From Candidatus Bathyarchaeota archaeon (GTDB lineage Archaea; Thermoproteota; Bathyarchaeia; Bathyarchaeales; Bathyarchaeaceae): 6,971 nucleotides of DNA. The notes below the pieces were generated by a model. The model ran no database searches and was not told the DNA's origin. It was given only the letters and a program-made list of their open reading frames with translations. The DNA lies in contig JAOUPL010000058.1 in NCBI GenBank assembly GCA_029879825.1, positions 1-6,971 on the forward strand, in the 5' to 3' direction. Made by a program: the position numbers and the translations under genes. Below, in pieces: positions 1 to 5,015 of this stretch. How positions within the stretch are numbered: the stretch's first letter is position 1; each line of letters starts with the position of its first letter.

Positions 1-1
1 G

Positions 2-94
2 AAAATGAGGAAAACTATTTACACTCCTAGGCTGATTCCCTTCCGCATAACCGAACGGGGAATAGTCATCGAAACAGCAGTTAGAATAGCCTGA
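2..94 (+). CDS. Possible C-terminal end of an upstream gene (partial)
   Basis: This frame is open from the left edge of the window to a TGA at 92-94 and encodes about 30 residues ending in ERGIVIETAVRIA. The other two forward frames are closed early, by a TAG at 28-30 and a TGA at 6-8. The stop lies 16 bp before the nitroreductase start, the spacing expected of co-transcribed genes. An in-frame ATG at 5 also exists, so a very short free-standing peptide cannot be excluded. No family is recognisable from so few residues. Without the sequence to the left, this may be chance. Confidence 0.35.
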   Translation, partial: KMRKTIYTPRLIPFRITERGIVIETAVRIA

Positions 95-96
95 GC

Positions 97-104
97 AAAG
101 GTGA
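97..104 (+). promoter_or_regulatory. Shine-Dalgarno site that fixes the nitroreductase TTG start
   Basis: AAAGGTGA matches the anti-Shine-Dalgarno end of archaeal 16S rRNA and ends 6 nt before the TTG at 111. The GTG inside it (101) is out of frame with the gene. The site supports TTG 111 as the true start. Confidence 0.7.
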
Positions 105-110
105 CAAGAT

Positions 111-632
111 TTGGATGTCTTCGAGGCGATCAAGAACAGAAGAAGCGTCAGAGCCTATACAAGCGAAGAAGTTTCAGAGGAAGATGTTAAAAGGTTGATA
201 GAAGCTGCGAGATTGGCGCCATCAGCGGGAAACATCCAACCATGGGAATTCGTTATAGTAAGAAACACAGAAACAAAGCGGAGACTATCAGATGCTGCAC
301 TACACCAAACCTTCATTGAAGAAGCTCCGGTCGTCATTGTCGTTTGCGCCGATATAGAGCGGTCAAGCTGGGGCTACGGGAGTCGAGGCGCGAATCTCTA
401 CTGCCTACAGGACACGGCGGCTGCCACAGAAAATATGCTTTTGGCTGCTCAAGCTTTGGGACTCGCAACCTGTTGGGTGGGAGCATTTCATGAAGATGCA
501 GTTGCAAAGGTAATTAACACGCCGAGGAACGTGAGACCTGTGGCCATCGTTCCTGTTGGGTTTCCAGCTGAGAAGCCAAACCCTCCACCAAGAAGGTCTA
601 TTAAGGAATTGGTTCATTATGAGACCTTTTAA
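111..632 (+). CDS. Nitroreductase family protein (FMN-dependent NAD(P)H oxidoreductase)
   Basis: The 173-residue product is a short-form nitroreductase, a cytosolic flavoprotein family that usually works as a homodimer and reduces nitro groups, quinones or other electron-poor substrates with NAD(P)H. The N-terminus has the FMN-phosphate motif RRSVRAY (residues 10-16). It is followed by APSAGNIQPWEF (about 36-47), the conserved Ser/Asn/Gln-Pro-Trp loop at the flavin and dimer interface, and by GLATCWVGAF (about 117-126), the usual glycine- and tryptophan-containing block near the isoalloxazine. The C-terminal PVGFP motif is also typical. The length is at the low end for the family but complete. 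The start is TTG, supported by AAAGGTGA 6 nt upstream. The stop lies 10 bp before the first small membrane protein, so it probably heads or belongs to the same transcript as the transporter module. The physiological substrate cannot be read from the sequence. Confidence 0.93.
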   Translation: MDVFEAIKNRRSVRAYTSEEVSEEDVKRLIEAARLAPSAGNIQPWEFVIVRNTETKRRLSDAALHQTFIEEAPVVIVVCADIERSSWGYGSRGANLYCLQDTAAATENMLLAAQALGLATCWVGAFHEDAVAKVINTPRNVRPVAIVPVGFPAEKPNPPPRRSIKELVHYETF

Positions 633-642
633 GAGGAGAAGC

Positions 643-882
643 ATGATGGTTGATGAAGCGCTGGTGTGGAGCACGCAGTGGCTGAGTAGGTTTGCCGTGG
701 CCTTGGGTGGTTTCCTCATATTTGTGGGAATCACGATGACAGGCGTATTTGTCTTGGTCTTTTTCGGCTTTGTGGATGTCAGCATACTTGAAGGTGAGAA
801 ATTTCGAATGCTATCCCTATGGTTATTGTTAACAATCGGTGTGCTTGATTTGGTGTCTGGGATTATACTGAGGCGCAGGTGA
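643..882 (+). CDS. Small two-helix membrane protein A1
   Basis: The 79-residue product has two hydrophobic segments, roughly residues 15-42 (FAVALGGFLIFVG onward) and 57-76 (LSLWLLLTIGVLDLVSGIIL), joined by a short acidic/basic linker, with an arginine-rich C-terminus (RRR). There is no signal peptide cleavage pattern and no catalytic motif. I do not recognise a named family. The second helix carries the pattern VLDLVSGIIL, which recurs in B1, B2 and A3 (ISIISGLFL, LSVISGLFL, AINIFCGLML). The GAGGAG at 633-638 sits 4 nt before ATG 643 and 7 nt before ATG 646, so either Met may be used. An earlier in-frame ATG at 619 would overlap the nitroreductase end and has no clear ribosome site. Its stop TGA is embedded in the ribosome-binding site of B1, which implies translational coupling. 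A role as a permease partner is inference from gene order. Confidence 0.72.
   Translation: MMVDEALVWSTQWLSRFAVALGGFLIFVGITMTGVFVLVFFGFVDVSILEGEKFRMLSLWLLLTIGVLDLVSGIILRRR
877..882 (+). promoter_or_regulatory. Shine-Dalgarno site of B1, overlapping the A1 stop codon
   Basis: AGGTGA ends 6 nt before ATG 889 and contains the TGA stop of A1. The aligned position in the second module (GGTGA, 2879-2883) is also 6 nt before the B2 ATG. This favours ATG 889 over the GTG at 886 as the B1 start and suggests that A1 and B1 translation is coupled. Confidence 0.65.
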
Positions 883-888
883 TTTGTG

Positions 889-1116
889 ATGAGGGTTAAG
901 AGAGCCCTGGTAGCCATCGTTGGCGTAGCACAGGGGGCGATAGGTGTGCTAGCTGTCATCTTCGCCTATATGCTTTATCACAATTTTTTTAATGTTCAGG
1001 GCTTAGTGAGCATGTCAGAGGAGAACGTGCCTATATATATGCTACTTCTTTTTGTCTTTGGCTTCATTTCAATTATTAGCGGATTGTTTTTGATCCATGA
1101 ACGGTTAGAGTTATAG
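889..1116 (+). CDS. Small two-helix membrane protein B1
   Basis: The 75-residue product has a short basic N-terminus (MRVKR), one hydrophobic helix at about residues 7-29, a polar loop (SMSEENVP) and a second helix at about 49-69 that ends in ISIISGLFLIHE. About half of its residues are identical to B2 (2890-3105), counting 36 of 71 aligned positions by eye, with the loop Pro-x-Tyr-Met-Leu-Leu-Leu and the SGLFLI ending strictly kept. No family is recognised. The start at ATG 889 is chosen because it aligns with B2 and lies 6 nt after AGGTGA; GTG 886 is the alternative. The permease gene begins 13 bp after the stop. The conserved order B then permease in both modules suggests a functional link, perhaps an accessory or stabilising subunit of the transporter (inference). 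Confidence 0.75.
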   Translation: MRVKRALVAIVGVAQGAIGVLAVIFAYMLYHNFFNVQGLVSMSEENVPIYMLLLFVFGFISIISGLFLIHERLEL

Positions 1117-1129
1117 AGTGTGAAAGTGT

Positions 1130-2593
1130 ATGAGCGAGCCAAAACTGAGGAGGGAGCTCGGGCTTCTGCATGCGGTTATGCTAGGAGTTGGAGCTTCTAT
1201 AGGCGCGGGCGCTTTTGTTATGCTGGGTCAAGCTGCGGCTATGGCTGGACCCGCCATTATTGTGGTGGTCCTTTTAGGGGGAGTGATAAACTTGTTTACC
1301 ATATTTAGCTTTTGCGAGTTAGGTGCCGCCATGCCTGAAGCTGGAGGCGAACACCTTTACATTAAAGTGGCATATGGGGGCCTGCCCGCATTTATTACCG
1401 GGTGGTTTGAATGGATGAGTGAAATGTTCTATGCCGTGTTGATGGCCGTAGGTTCAGCCACTATGATTTCATACTATATCCCAGTCAACATACCGATAAC
1501 CGCAATAGGAATAGTCCTTATTTTTACACTCATCAATGTCAGAGGCGCGAAGGGATCAGGAACCACGGCAGTTGTGTTGGGGTTGACGTTGCTGGTAATA
1601 CTAGCAATATACGTGGTGAGTGGGCTGCAACATGGTTTCGGGGCAGACGCTTTCCAGCCGTTTATGCCAAAGGGTGTTTTTGGAATGTTAGGGGCAACCG
1701 CCTATATTTTTGTTATATATTTAGGATCTGAGGACATAGTGGTAGCCCAAGGTGAAATAAAGGAACCCGGCAAGACCATTCCTAGGGCTTTACTATTAAA
1801 CGCGGGGCTGTTGATTGCTATCTACGGTATTATTGCATGTGTCACGGTTGGAATGGTTCCAACAGAGATTCTGGGCGAGCTATCCTCGCCTCTGGCTTTT
1901 GTGGCGGAGAAGACCATGGGCTGGGTCGGAGCGGTATTGCTCACGATCGCTGGATTAGTTGCCGCGATGTCGTCTCTCAACACGGCGATTATGGCCCAGT
2001 CAAGGGTTGTTTATTCGATGAGTAAGGATGGATACTTCCCTAAAGTTTTGTCAGCAGTCCACAGGCGTTTCGGGACTCCTCATATCTCAGTCATCGTTAC
2101 CTCAATCTTTACTTTGGTGTTCACCGCTATAGGAGCTATAGAGTTTGCAGCTTACGCTGCAAGTTTCGGATTCATAATAGGGTACTCCCTAACCAATTTC
2201 GCATTGATGAAGCTAAGAAGGACGAAACCGCATTTAAAGAGGCCGTTTAAAGCTCCACTGTGTCCTTTCACGCCCATCGTAGGAATAGTTGCTTCACTCG
2301 GGCTACTGCCCTTCATGGATCCAAGAGTGCTGGCGTTAGGAGCGGGGTTAGGTGTCTTGGCTTTGTTGGCATATTACCTTTCAATGGTAGGGCATTATCG
2401 CATTCGCGTCGCGTTTGGAGGAATGAGTCTGGGCATAGGGGTTTTTGCGGCGTTGCTGGCCTATCTGATAGAAACAGGACTTCTGCCACTCGTCACGCCT
2501 CCTGTTCTTTTCTACGTTCTGATTTTTGTCAGCGCGGTTTCCATTCTAGCTGGCGTTTTGAATGTTACCACACCAACGCGCAATATTTTTTAA
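1130..2593 (+). CDS. APC-superfamily amino acid permease, copy 1 (APC1)
   Basis: The 487-residue polytopic membrane protein has about 12 hydrophobic helices, the usual length and topology of APC (amino acid-polyamine-organocation) secondary transporters. Diagnostic motifs are in the expected order. Helix 1 has GASIGAGAF (about residues 21-29), the unwound substrate-binding segment. Helix 2 and its loop have CELGAAMPEAGGEHLYIKVAYGG. Helix 6 has YLGSEDIVVAQGEIKEPGKTIPRA (about 197 onward), matching the family's G-x-E ... E-x-K-N-P-x-K-x-I-P pattern. Helix 8 and its loop have SRVVYSMSKDGYFPKVLSAVHRRFGTP, followed by LKRPFKAPLCPFTPIVGI. Such proteins move amino acids or amines with protons or by exchange; the substrate is not predictable here. 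The upstream frame is closed by a TGA at 1121, so ATG 1130 is the start, although its ribosome site is weak. The last 85 residues are encoded by DNA identical to that of APC2. Confidence 0.93.
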   Translation: MSEPKLRRELGLLHAVMLGVGASIGAGAFVMLGQAAAMAGPAIIVVVLLGGVINLFTIFSFCELGAAMPEAGGEHLYIKVAYGGLPAFITGWFEWMSEMFYAVLMAVGSATMISYYIPVNIPITAIGIVLIFTLINVRGAKGSGTTAVVLGLTLLVILAIYVVSGLQHGFGADAFQPFMPKGVFGMLGATAYIFVIYLGSEDIVVAQGEIKEPGKTIPRALLLNAGLLIAIYGIIACVTVGMVPTEILGELSSPLAFVAEKTMGWVGAVLLTIAGLVAAMSSLNTAIMAQSRVVYSMSKDGYFPKVLSAVHRRFGTPHISVIVTSIFTLVFTAIGAIEFAAYAASFGFIIGYSLTNFALMKLRRTKPHLKRPFKAPLCPFTPIVGIVASLGLLPFMDPRVLALGAGLGVLALLAYYLSMVGHYRIRVAFGGMSLGIGVFAALLAYLIETGLLPLVTPPVLFYVLIFVSAVSILAGVLNVTTPTRNIF

Positions 2594-2600
2594 CCATTCC
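2334..2600 (+). repeat. Long perfect direct repeat, copy 1 (267 bp)
   Basis: Every base from 2334 to 2600 matches 4334 to 4600, an offset of exactly 2000 bp. It covers the last 85 codons of APC1, the stop codon and 7 bp beyond. Immediately to the left the two genes differ at many positions, and to the right they differ from base 2601 on. The sharp edges point to gene conversion or unequal exchange, not purifying selection, since synonymous sites are identical too. Confidence 0.95.
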
Positions 2601-2642
2601 CTTTCAATATTTATTCGTGGAAAAATACCGAAAAAGAGGAGA

Positions 2643-2710
2643 AAAAGAAAGGAGATCGTGGTTGCCGCCCCAGCTTTTGGGCGCCGAGAAGAGGCACTTC
2701 ATAAAGATAC
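2643..2710 (+). repeat. Short perfect direct repeat, copy 1 (68 bp)
   Basis: Positions 2643-2710 match 4645-4712 exactly (offset 2002, reflecting a 2-bp length difference in the spacer). The island covers a GAAAGGAG purine run, an in-frame GTG and the codons for VVAAPAFGRREEALHKD. The spacer of about 42 bp between this island and the 267-bp repeat is clearly diverged. Confidence 0.93.
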
Positions 2711-2873
2711 TACTGGGGGTGGAAGCGTAGACGTTTTCAGAGCATCTGAGAAGGTGGGCAGACTTTTATCTGGCTTAATTGTCGCAGTTGGCGCCTTGCT
2801 TTCCCTTTTCTCCTTGTACGGCATTCTAACATCCACACCGTTCTTGTTTTCTGACCTCTGGGACCATACTTAA
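2658..2873 (+). CDS. Truncated A-type small membrane protein A2, probably decaying
   Basis: This reading frame matches A3 (4627-4935) strongly but is damaged at both ends. Where A3 has ATG (4627), A2 has ATA (2625-2627). Possible starts are GTG 2658, preceded by GAAAGGAG, or ATG 2562 inside APC1. From GTG the product is about 71 residues: a polar N-terminus (AAPAFGRREEALHKDTTG), a linker (VDVFRASEKVGR) and one helix (about 38-58). It then ends in FSDLWDHT, whereas A3 continues into a second helix with the shared SCG-type signature. The missing segment corresponds to roughly 60 bp of A3, consistent with a deletion just before B2. It may be a pseudogene, or a one-helix protein still translated from GTG; the perfect identity of its N-terminal part to A3 reflects recent sequence exchange. 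No family is recognised. Confidence 0.5.
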   Translation: MVAAPAFGRREEALHKDTTGGGSVDVFRASEKVGRLLSGLIVAVGALLSLFSLYGILTSTPFLFSDLWDHT

Positions 2874-2889
2874 ACACCGGTGATTTGCC

Positions 2890-3105
2890 ATGGAAGTGAG
2901 AAAGATTGTCTCAAAGGTTGTTGGTGCAACTCAAAGCGGAATAGGAGTGTTAGCGATCATTCTCGCCTACATACTTTATTACAACTTATTCGACATCCAA
3001 AGAATGTTAAACGCATCTGCACAGAATGCACCTCTATACATGTTACTTCTCCTCATTTTCGATTTACTTTCTGTCATCAGTGGGCTTTTTCTGATCTATG
3101 AGTAA
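2890..3105 (+). CDS. Small two-helix membrane protein B2
   Basis: The 71-residue paralogue of B1 has a charged N-terminus (MEVRK), a helix at about residues 8-30 (VVGATQSGIGVLAIILAYILYY), a polar loop (NASAQNAP) and a second helix at about 49-69 ending LSVISGLFLIYE. ATG 2890 is supported by GGTGA (2879-2883) 6 nt upstream, in the same place as in B1. It lacks the last four residues of B1 (RLEL). APC2 begins 21 bp after its stop. Divergence from B1, at about half of residues, is similar to the divergence between the N-terminal parts of the two permeases. This suggests that B and permease were duplicated together and have evolved as pairs. Function is unknown; a permease-associated subunit is the best inference. 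Confidence 0.75.
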   Translation: MEVRKIVSKVVGATQSGIGVLAIILAYILYYNLFDIQRMLNASAQNAPLYMLLLLIFDLLSVISGLFLIYE

Positions 3106-3115
3106 TGTAAATGAT

Positions 3116-3120
3116 GGAGG
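3116..3120 (+). promoter_or_regulatory. Shine-Dalgarno site of APC2
   Basis: GGAGG lies 3 nt before ATG 3124 and 6 nt before ATG 3127. The spacing, plus alignment of the N-terminus with APC1 (both then read M-x-x-x-x-LRRELGLLHA), chooses ATG 3127. Confidence 0.65.
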
Positions 3121-3126
3121 AAAATG

Positions 3127-4593
3127 ATGGACAAATCAGGCTTAAGACGGGAACTGGGACTTTTGCACGCAACCATGTTCGGAATAGGCGGAGCAATATG
3201 CGCAGGTGTCTTTGTTATGCTAGGCCACGCCACATCCTTGGCTGGCACCGCCATTGTCATAGCCCTACCATTGTGCGGAATCATAAACCTTTTCACAATG
3301 TGTAGTTACGCTGAGTTGGGGGCAGCCATTCCTAGCGCTGGGGGCGAATACACCTTTGCTAAAGTGGCTTACGGTGGCCTAGTCGCTTTCCTAACTGGAT
3401 GGTTTGAATGGATCAGCAATACATTCTATGCAACATTATCCTCTGTAGGTTTTGCCTACATAGTTTCGTACATCGTTCCTACGATCAATGTACCATTAAT
3501 TGCCATCATTATGATCATCATTTTCACAGTAATCAATATTAGGGGCGTGAAAGAGGCTGGAACCGCTGAAACCATGATGGTGGTTGTGTTGCTAATCATA
3601 CTAGCTATATATGTTTTAGTCGGGTGGTCATATAGATCGGGAACAGGCGCACTTCAGCTGTCAGCGCCAAGAGGCTTTCTCGGAATAGCTGAAGCAACTG
3701 CCTACATTTTTGTCGTTTATCTAGGAGCGGAAGCCATAGCCGTTACACAAGCAGAAATTAAGAATCCAAGCAAGACTATTCCTCGAGCCATAATTTTATC
3801 GGCCATAGCCTTGATAGCCGTTTATACTTTGATAGCATACGTGACGGTGAGGGCAGTTTCGCCAGAAATTCTTGGCAAAGAAGTCTCACCACTAGCATAT
3901 GTAGCGGGGCAAACGATGGGTTCGCTTGGAGTAATTTTAGTTACTGTAGGCGGGATGATTGCGGCTCTATCATCCCTAAATACATCTATCGTCGCCCAAT
4001 CAAGGGTTGCCTACGCCTTGAGTAGAGACGGATACTTTCCTACAGCTTTTTTGAAAATCCATAGACGTTTCGGCGTTCCCCATGTGGCAGTTATTTTAAG
4101 TTCGCTTTTCACTATTGCACTTGCAGCAACGGGGGTTATACAGTTCGTGGGATACGCCACAGACTTCGGGTTTATTATTGGTTTTACCCTCGTAAATCTT
4201 TCACTCATGAAACTGCGGCAGAAGAAGCCCAATTTGGAGAGACCGTTTAAAGTTCCACTCTATCCTTTCACCCCTATCGCTGGAATCGTTACTTCGGTCA
4301 TGCTTCTGTTGTTCATAGGCATGAACGTGCTCACGTTAGGAGCGGGGTTAGGTGTCTTGGCTTTGTTGGCATATTACCTTTCAATGGTAGGGCATTATCG
4401 CATTCGCGTCGCGTTTGGAGGAATGAGTCTGGGCATAGGGGTTTTTGCGGCGTTGCTGGCCTATCTGATAGAAACAGGACTTCTGCCACTCGTCACGCCT
4501 CCTGTTCTTTTCTACGTTCTGATTTTTGTCAGCGCGGTTTCCATTCTAGCTGGCGTTTTGAATGTTACCACACCAACGCGCAATATTTTTTAA
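3127..4593 (+). CDS. APC-superfamily amino acid permease, copy 2 (APC2)
   Basis: The 488-residue membrane protein is paralogous to APC1, with the same set of about 12 helices. Helix 1 reads GGAICAGVF (21-29), so the central glycine of the usual binding segment (I-G-x-G) is Cys25. Helix 2 has YAELGAAIPSAGGEYTFAKVAYGG, helix 6 has YLGAEAIAVTQAEIKNPSKTIPRA, and the helix 8 loop has SRVAYALSRDGYFPTAFLKIHRRFGVP, followed by LERPFKVPLYPFTPIAGI. All are strong APC family marks. Over residues 1-403 it is about half identical to APC1 by eye; from residue 404 to the end it is identical. The divergence in helices 1 and 6, which line the substrate site, suggests a different substrate from APC1 (inference). 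ATG 3127 is preferred over ATG 3124 for ribosome-site spacing and alignment with APC1. A3 follows after 33 bp. Confidence 0.93.
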   Translation: MDKSGLRRELGLLHATMFGIGGAICAGVFVMLGHATSLAGTAIVIALPLCGIINLFTMCSYAELGAAIPSAGGEYTFAKVAYGGLVAFLTGWFEWISNTFYATLSSVGFAYIVSYIVPTINVPLIAIIMIIIFTVINIRGVKEAGTAETMMVVVLLIILAIYVLVGWSYRSGTGALQLSAPRGFLGIAEATAYIFVVYLGAEAIAVTQAEIKNPSKTIPRAIILSAIALIAVYTLIAYVTVRAVSPEILGKEVSPLAYVAGQTMGSLGVILVTVGGMIAALSSLNTSIVAQSRVAYALSRDGYFPTAFLKIHRRFGVPHVAVILSSLFTIALAATGVIQFVGYATDFGFIIGFTLVNLSLMKLRQKKPNLERPFKVPLYPFTPIAGIVTSVMLLLFIGMNVLTLGAGLGVLALLAYYLSMVGHYRIRVAFGGMSLGIGVFAALLAYLIETGLLPLVTPPVLFYVLIFVSAVSILAGVLNVTTPTRNIF

Positions 4594-4600
4594 CCATTCC
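4334..4600 (+). repeat. Long perfect direct repeat, copy 2 (267 bp)
   Basis: This is the partner of 2334-2600. It encodes residues 404-488 of APC2 plus the stop and 7 bp downstream. Left of the junction the sequence changes at once from perfect identity to a diverged paralogue (acg versus gcg at the junction codon, giving Thr versus Ala). Confidence 0.95.
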
Positions 4601-4626
4601 ACTTAAACACTTACTCGTGGGATGAA

Positions 4627-4935
4627 ATGCCGAAGAAGAGGAAGAAAAGAAAGGAGATCGTGGTTGCCGCCCCAGCTTTTGGGCGCCGAGAAGAGGCACT
4701 TCATAAAGATACAACTGGGGTTGAGGCGCTAGACGTTTTTAAGGCATCTGAGAAAATAGGTAGACGTTTATCTAGTTTGATGATCGCTGTTGGCGCCTTG
4801 CTTTCCCTCCTCTCCGTGATCAACATTCTAACCTCCATAGAGTTTACATTTTCTAACCCCATTTTCATCGGCGTCCTAGGATTCCTCGGAGCCATAAACA
4901 TTTTTTGCGGATTAATGTTGATGGCGAAAAAATAA
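4627..4935 (+). CDS. Small two-helix membrane protein A3 with basic N-terminal tail
   Basis: From ATG 4627 the product has 102 residues. A strongly basic tail (PKKRKKRKE, 2-10) is followed by a polar segment (AAPAFGRREEALHKDTTG), a linker (VEALDVFKASEKIGRR), helix 1 (about 49-69) and helix 2 (about 78-99, GVLGFLGAINIFCGLMLMAKK). Helix 2 carries the signature also seen in A1, B1 and B2. ATG 4627 has no convincing ribosome site. An in-frame GTG at 4660 follows GAAAGGAG, giving a 91-residue product that starts just before AAPAFG and lacks the basic tail; this alternative is shared with A2. The gene lies 33 bp after APC2 and closes the transporter cluster. I do not recognise a family. If the basic tail is translated it should stay cytoplasmic by the positive-inside rule. 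Confidence 0.72.
   Translation: MPKKRKKRKEIVVAAPAFGRREEALHKDTTGVEALDVFKASEKIGRRLSSLMIAVGALLSLLSVINILTSIEFTFSNPIFIGVLGFLGAINIFCGLMLMAKK
4645..4712 (+). repeat. Short perfect direct repeat, copy 2 (68 bp)
   Basis: This is the partner of 2643-2710. After it, A2 and A3 still share most bases for about 100 bp, then part company where A2 is truncated. Confidence 0.93.
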
Positions 4936-4965
4936 GTTTGTTCTTCACCTGGGTGCACTTCAACA

Positions 4966-4979
4966 TTTAACTTTAATAT
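4966..4979 (+). promoter_or_regulatory. TATA-like element, probable DNA ligase promoter
   Basis: The 80-bp gap between A3 and the ligase contains a run of A and T (TTTAACTTTAATAT) centred about 40 nt before the ligase TTG. An archaeal start site about 25 nt downstream would fall near 4998-5003. That leaves a short leader containing GAGG (5002-5005) 10 nt before the start codon. A clear BRE cannot be picked out by eye. This suggests that the ligase is transcribed separately from the transporter cluster. Confidence 0.4.
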
Positions 4980-5015
4980 CACCGCAAGCCTTCATTAATG
5001 TGAGGAATCCCTTCT

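Noticed and set aside
405..959. Long minus-strand open frame of 184 codons
   Set aside because: It lies antisense to the nitroreductase, A1 and B1, all of which have motifs or conserved paralogues and ribosome sites. The antisense product is a low-complexity Thr/Ser/Pro/Asn-rich string with no recognisable motif.
3444..3460. Perfect 6-bp hairpin (TGTAGG, 5-nt loop, CCTACA)
   Set aside because: It sits in the middle of the APC2 coding region and encodes ordinary helix residues. One such hairpin in 7 kb is expected by chance, and the APC1 equivalent does not keep it.
2334..4600. The identical tracts considered as a mobile element or insertion sequence
   Set aside because: They have no terminal inverted repeats, no flanking target duplications and no transposase, and they are in frame as the natural ends of two permeases. 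Recombination between paralogues explains them better.
2868..4610. Shared 10-mer ACTTAAACAC at 2868-2877 and 4601-4610, considered as a rearrangement junction or promoter
   Set aside because: Ten-base matches are expected many times by chance in a window of this size, and the flanks do not match.
4946..4958. Small inverted repeat CACC-TG-GGTG overlapping GTGCAC upstream of DNA ligase
   Set aside because: The 4-bp arms are too short to call an operator, there is no second copy in the window, and no regulator is nearby.
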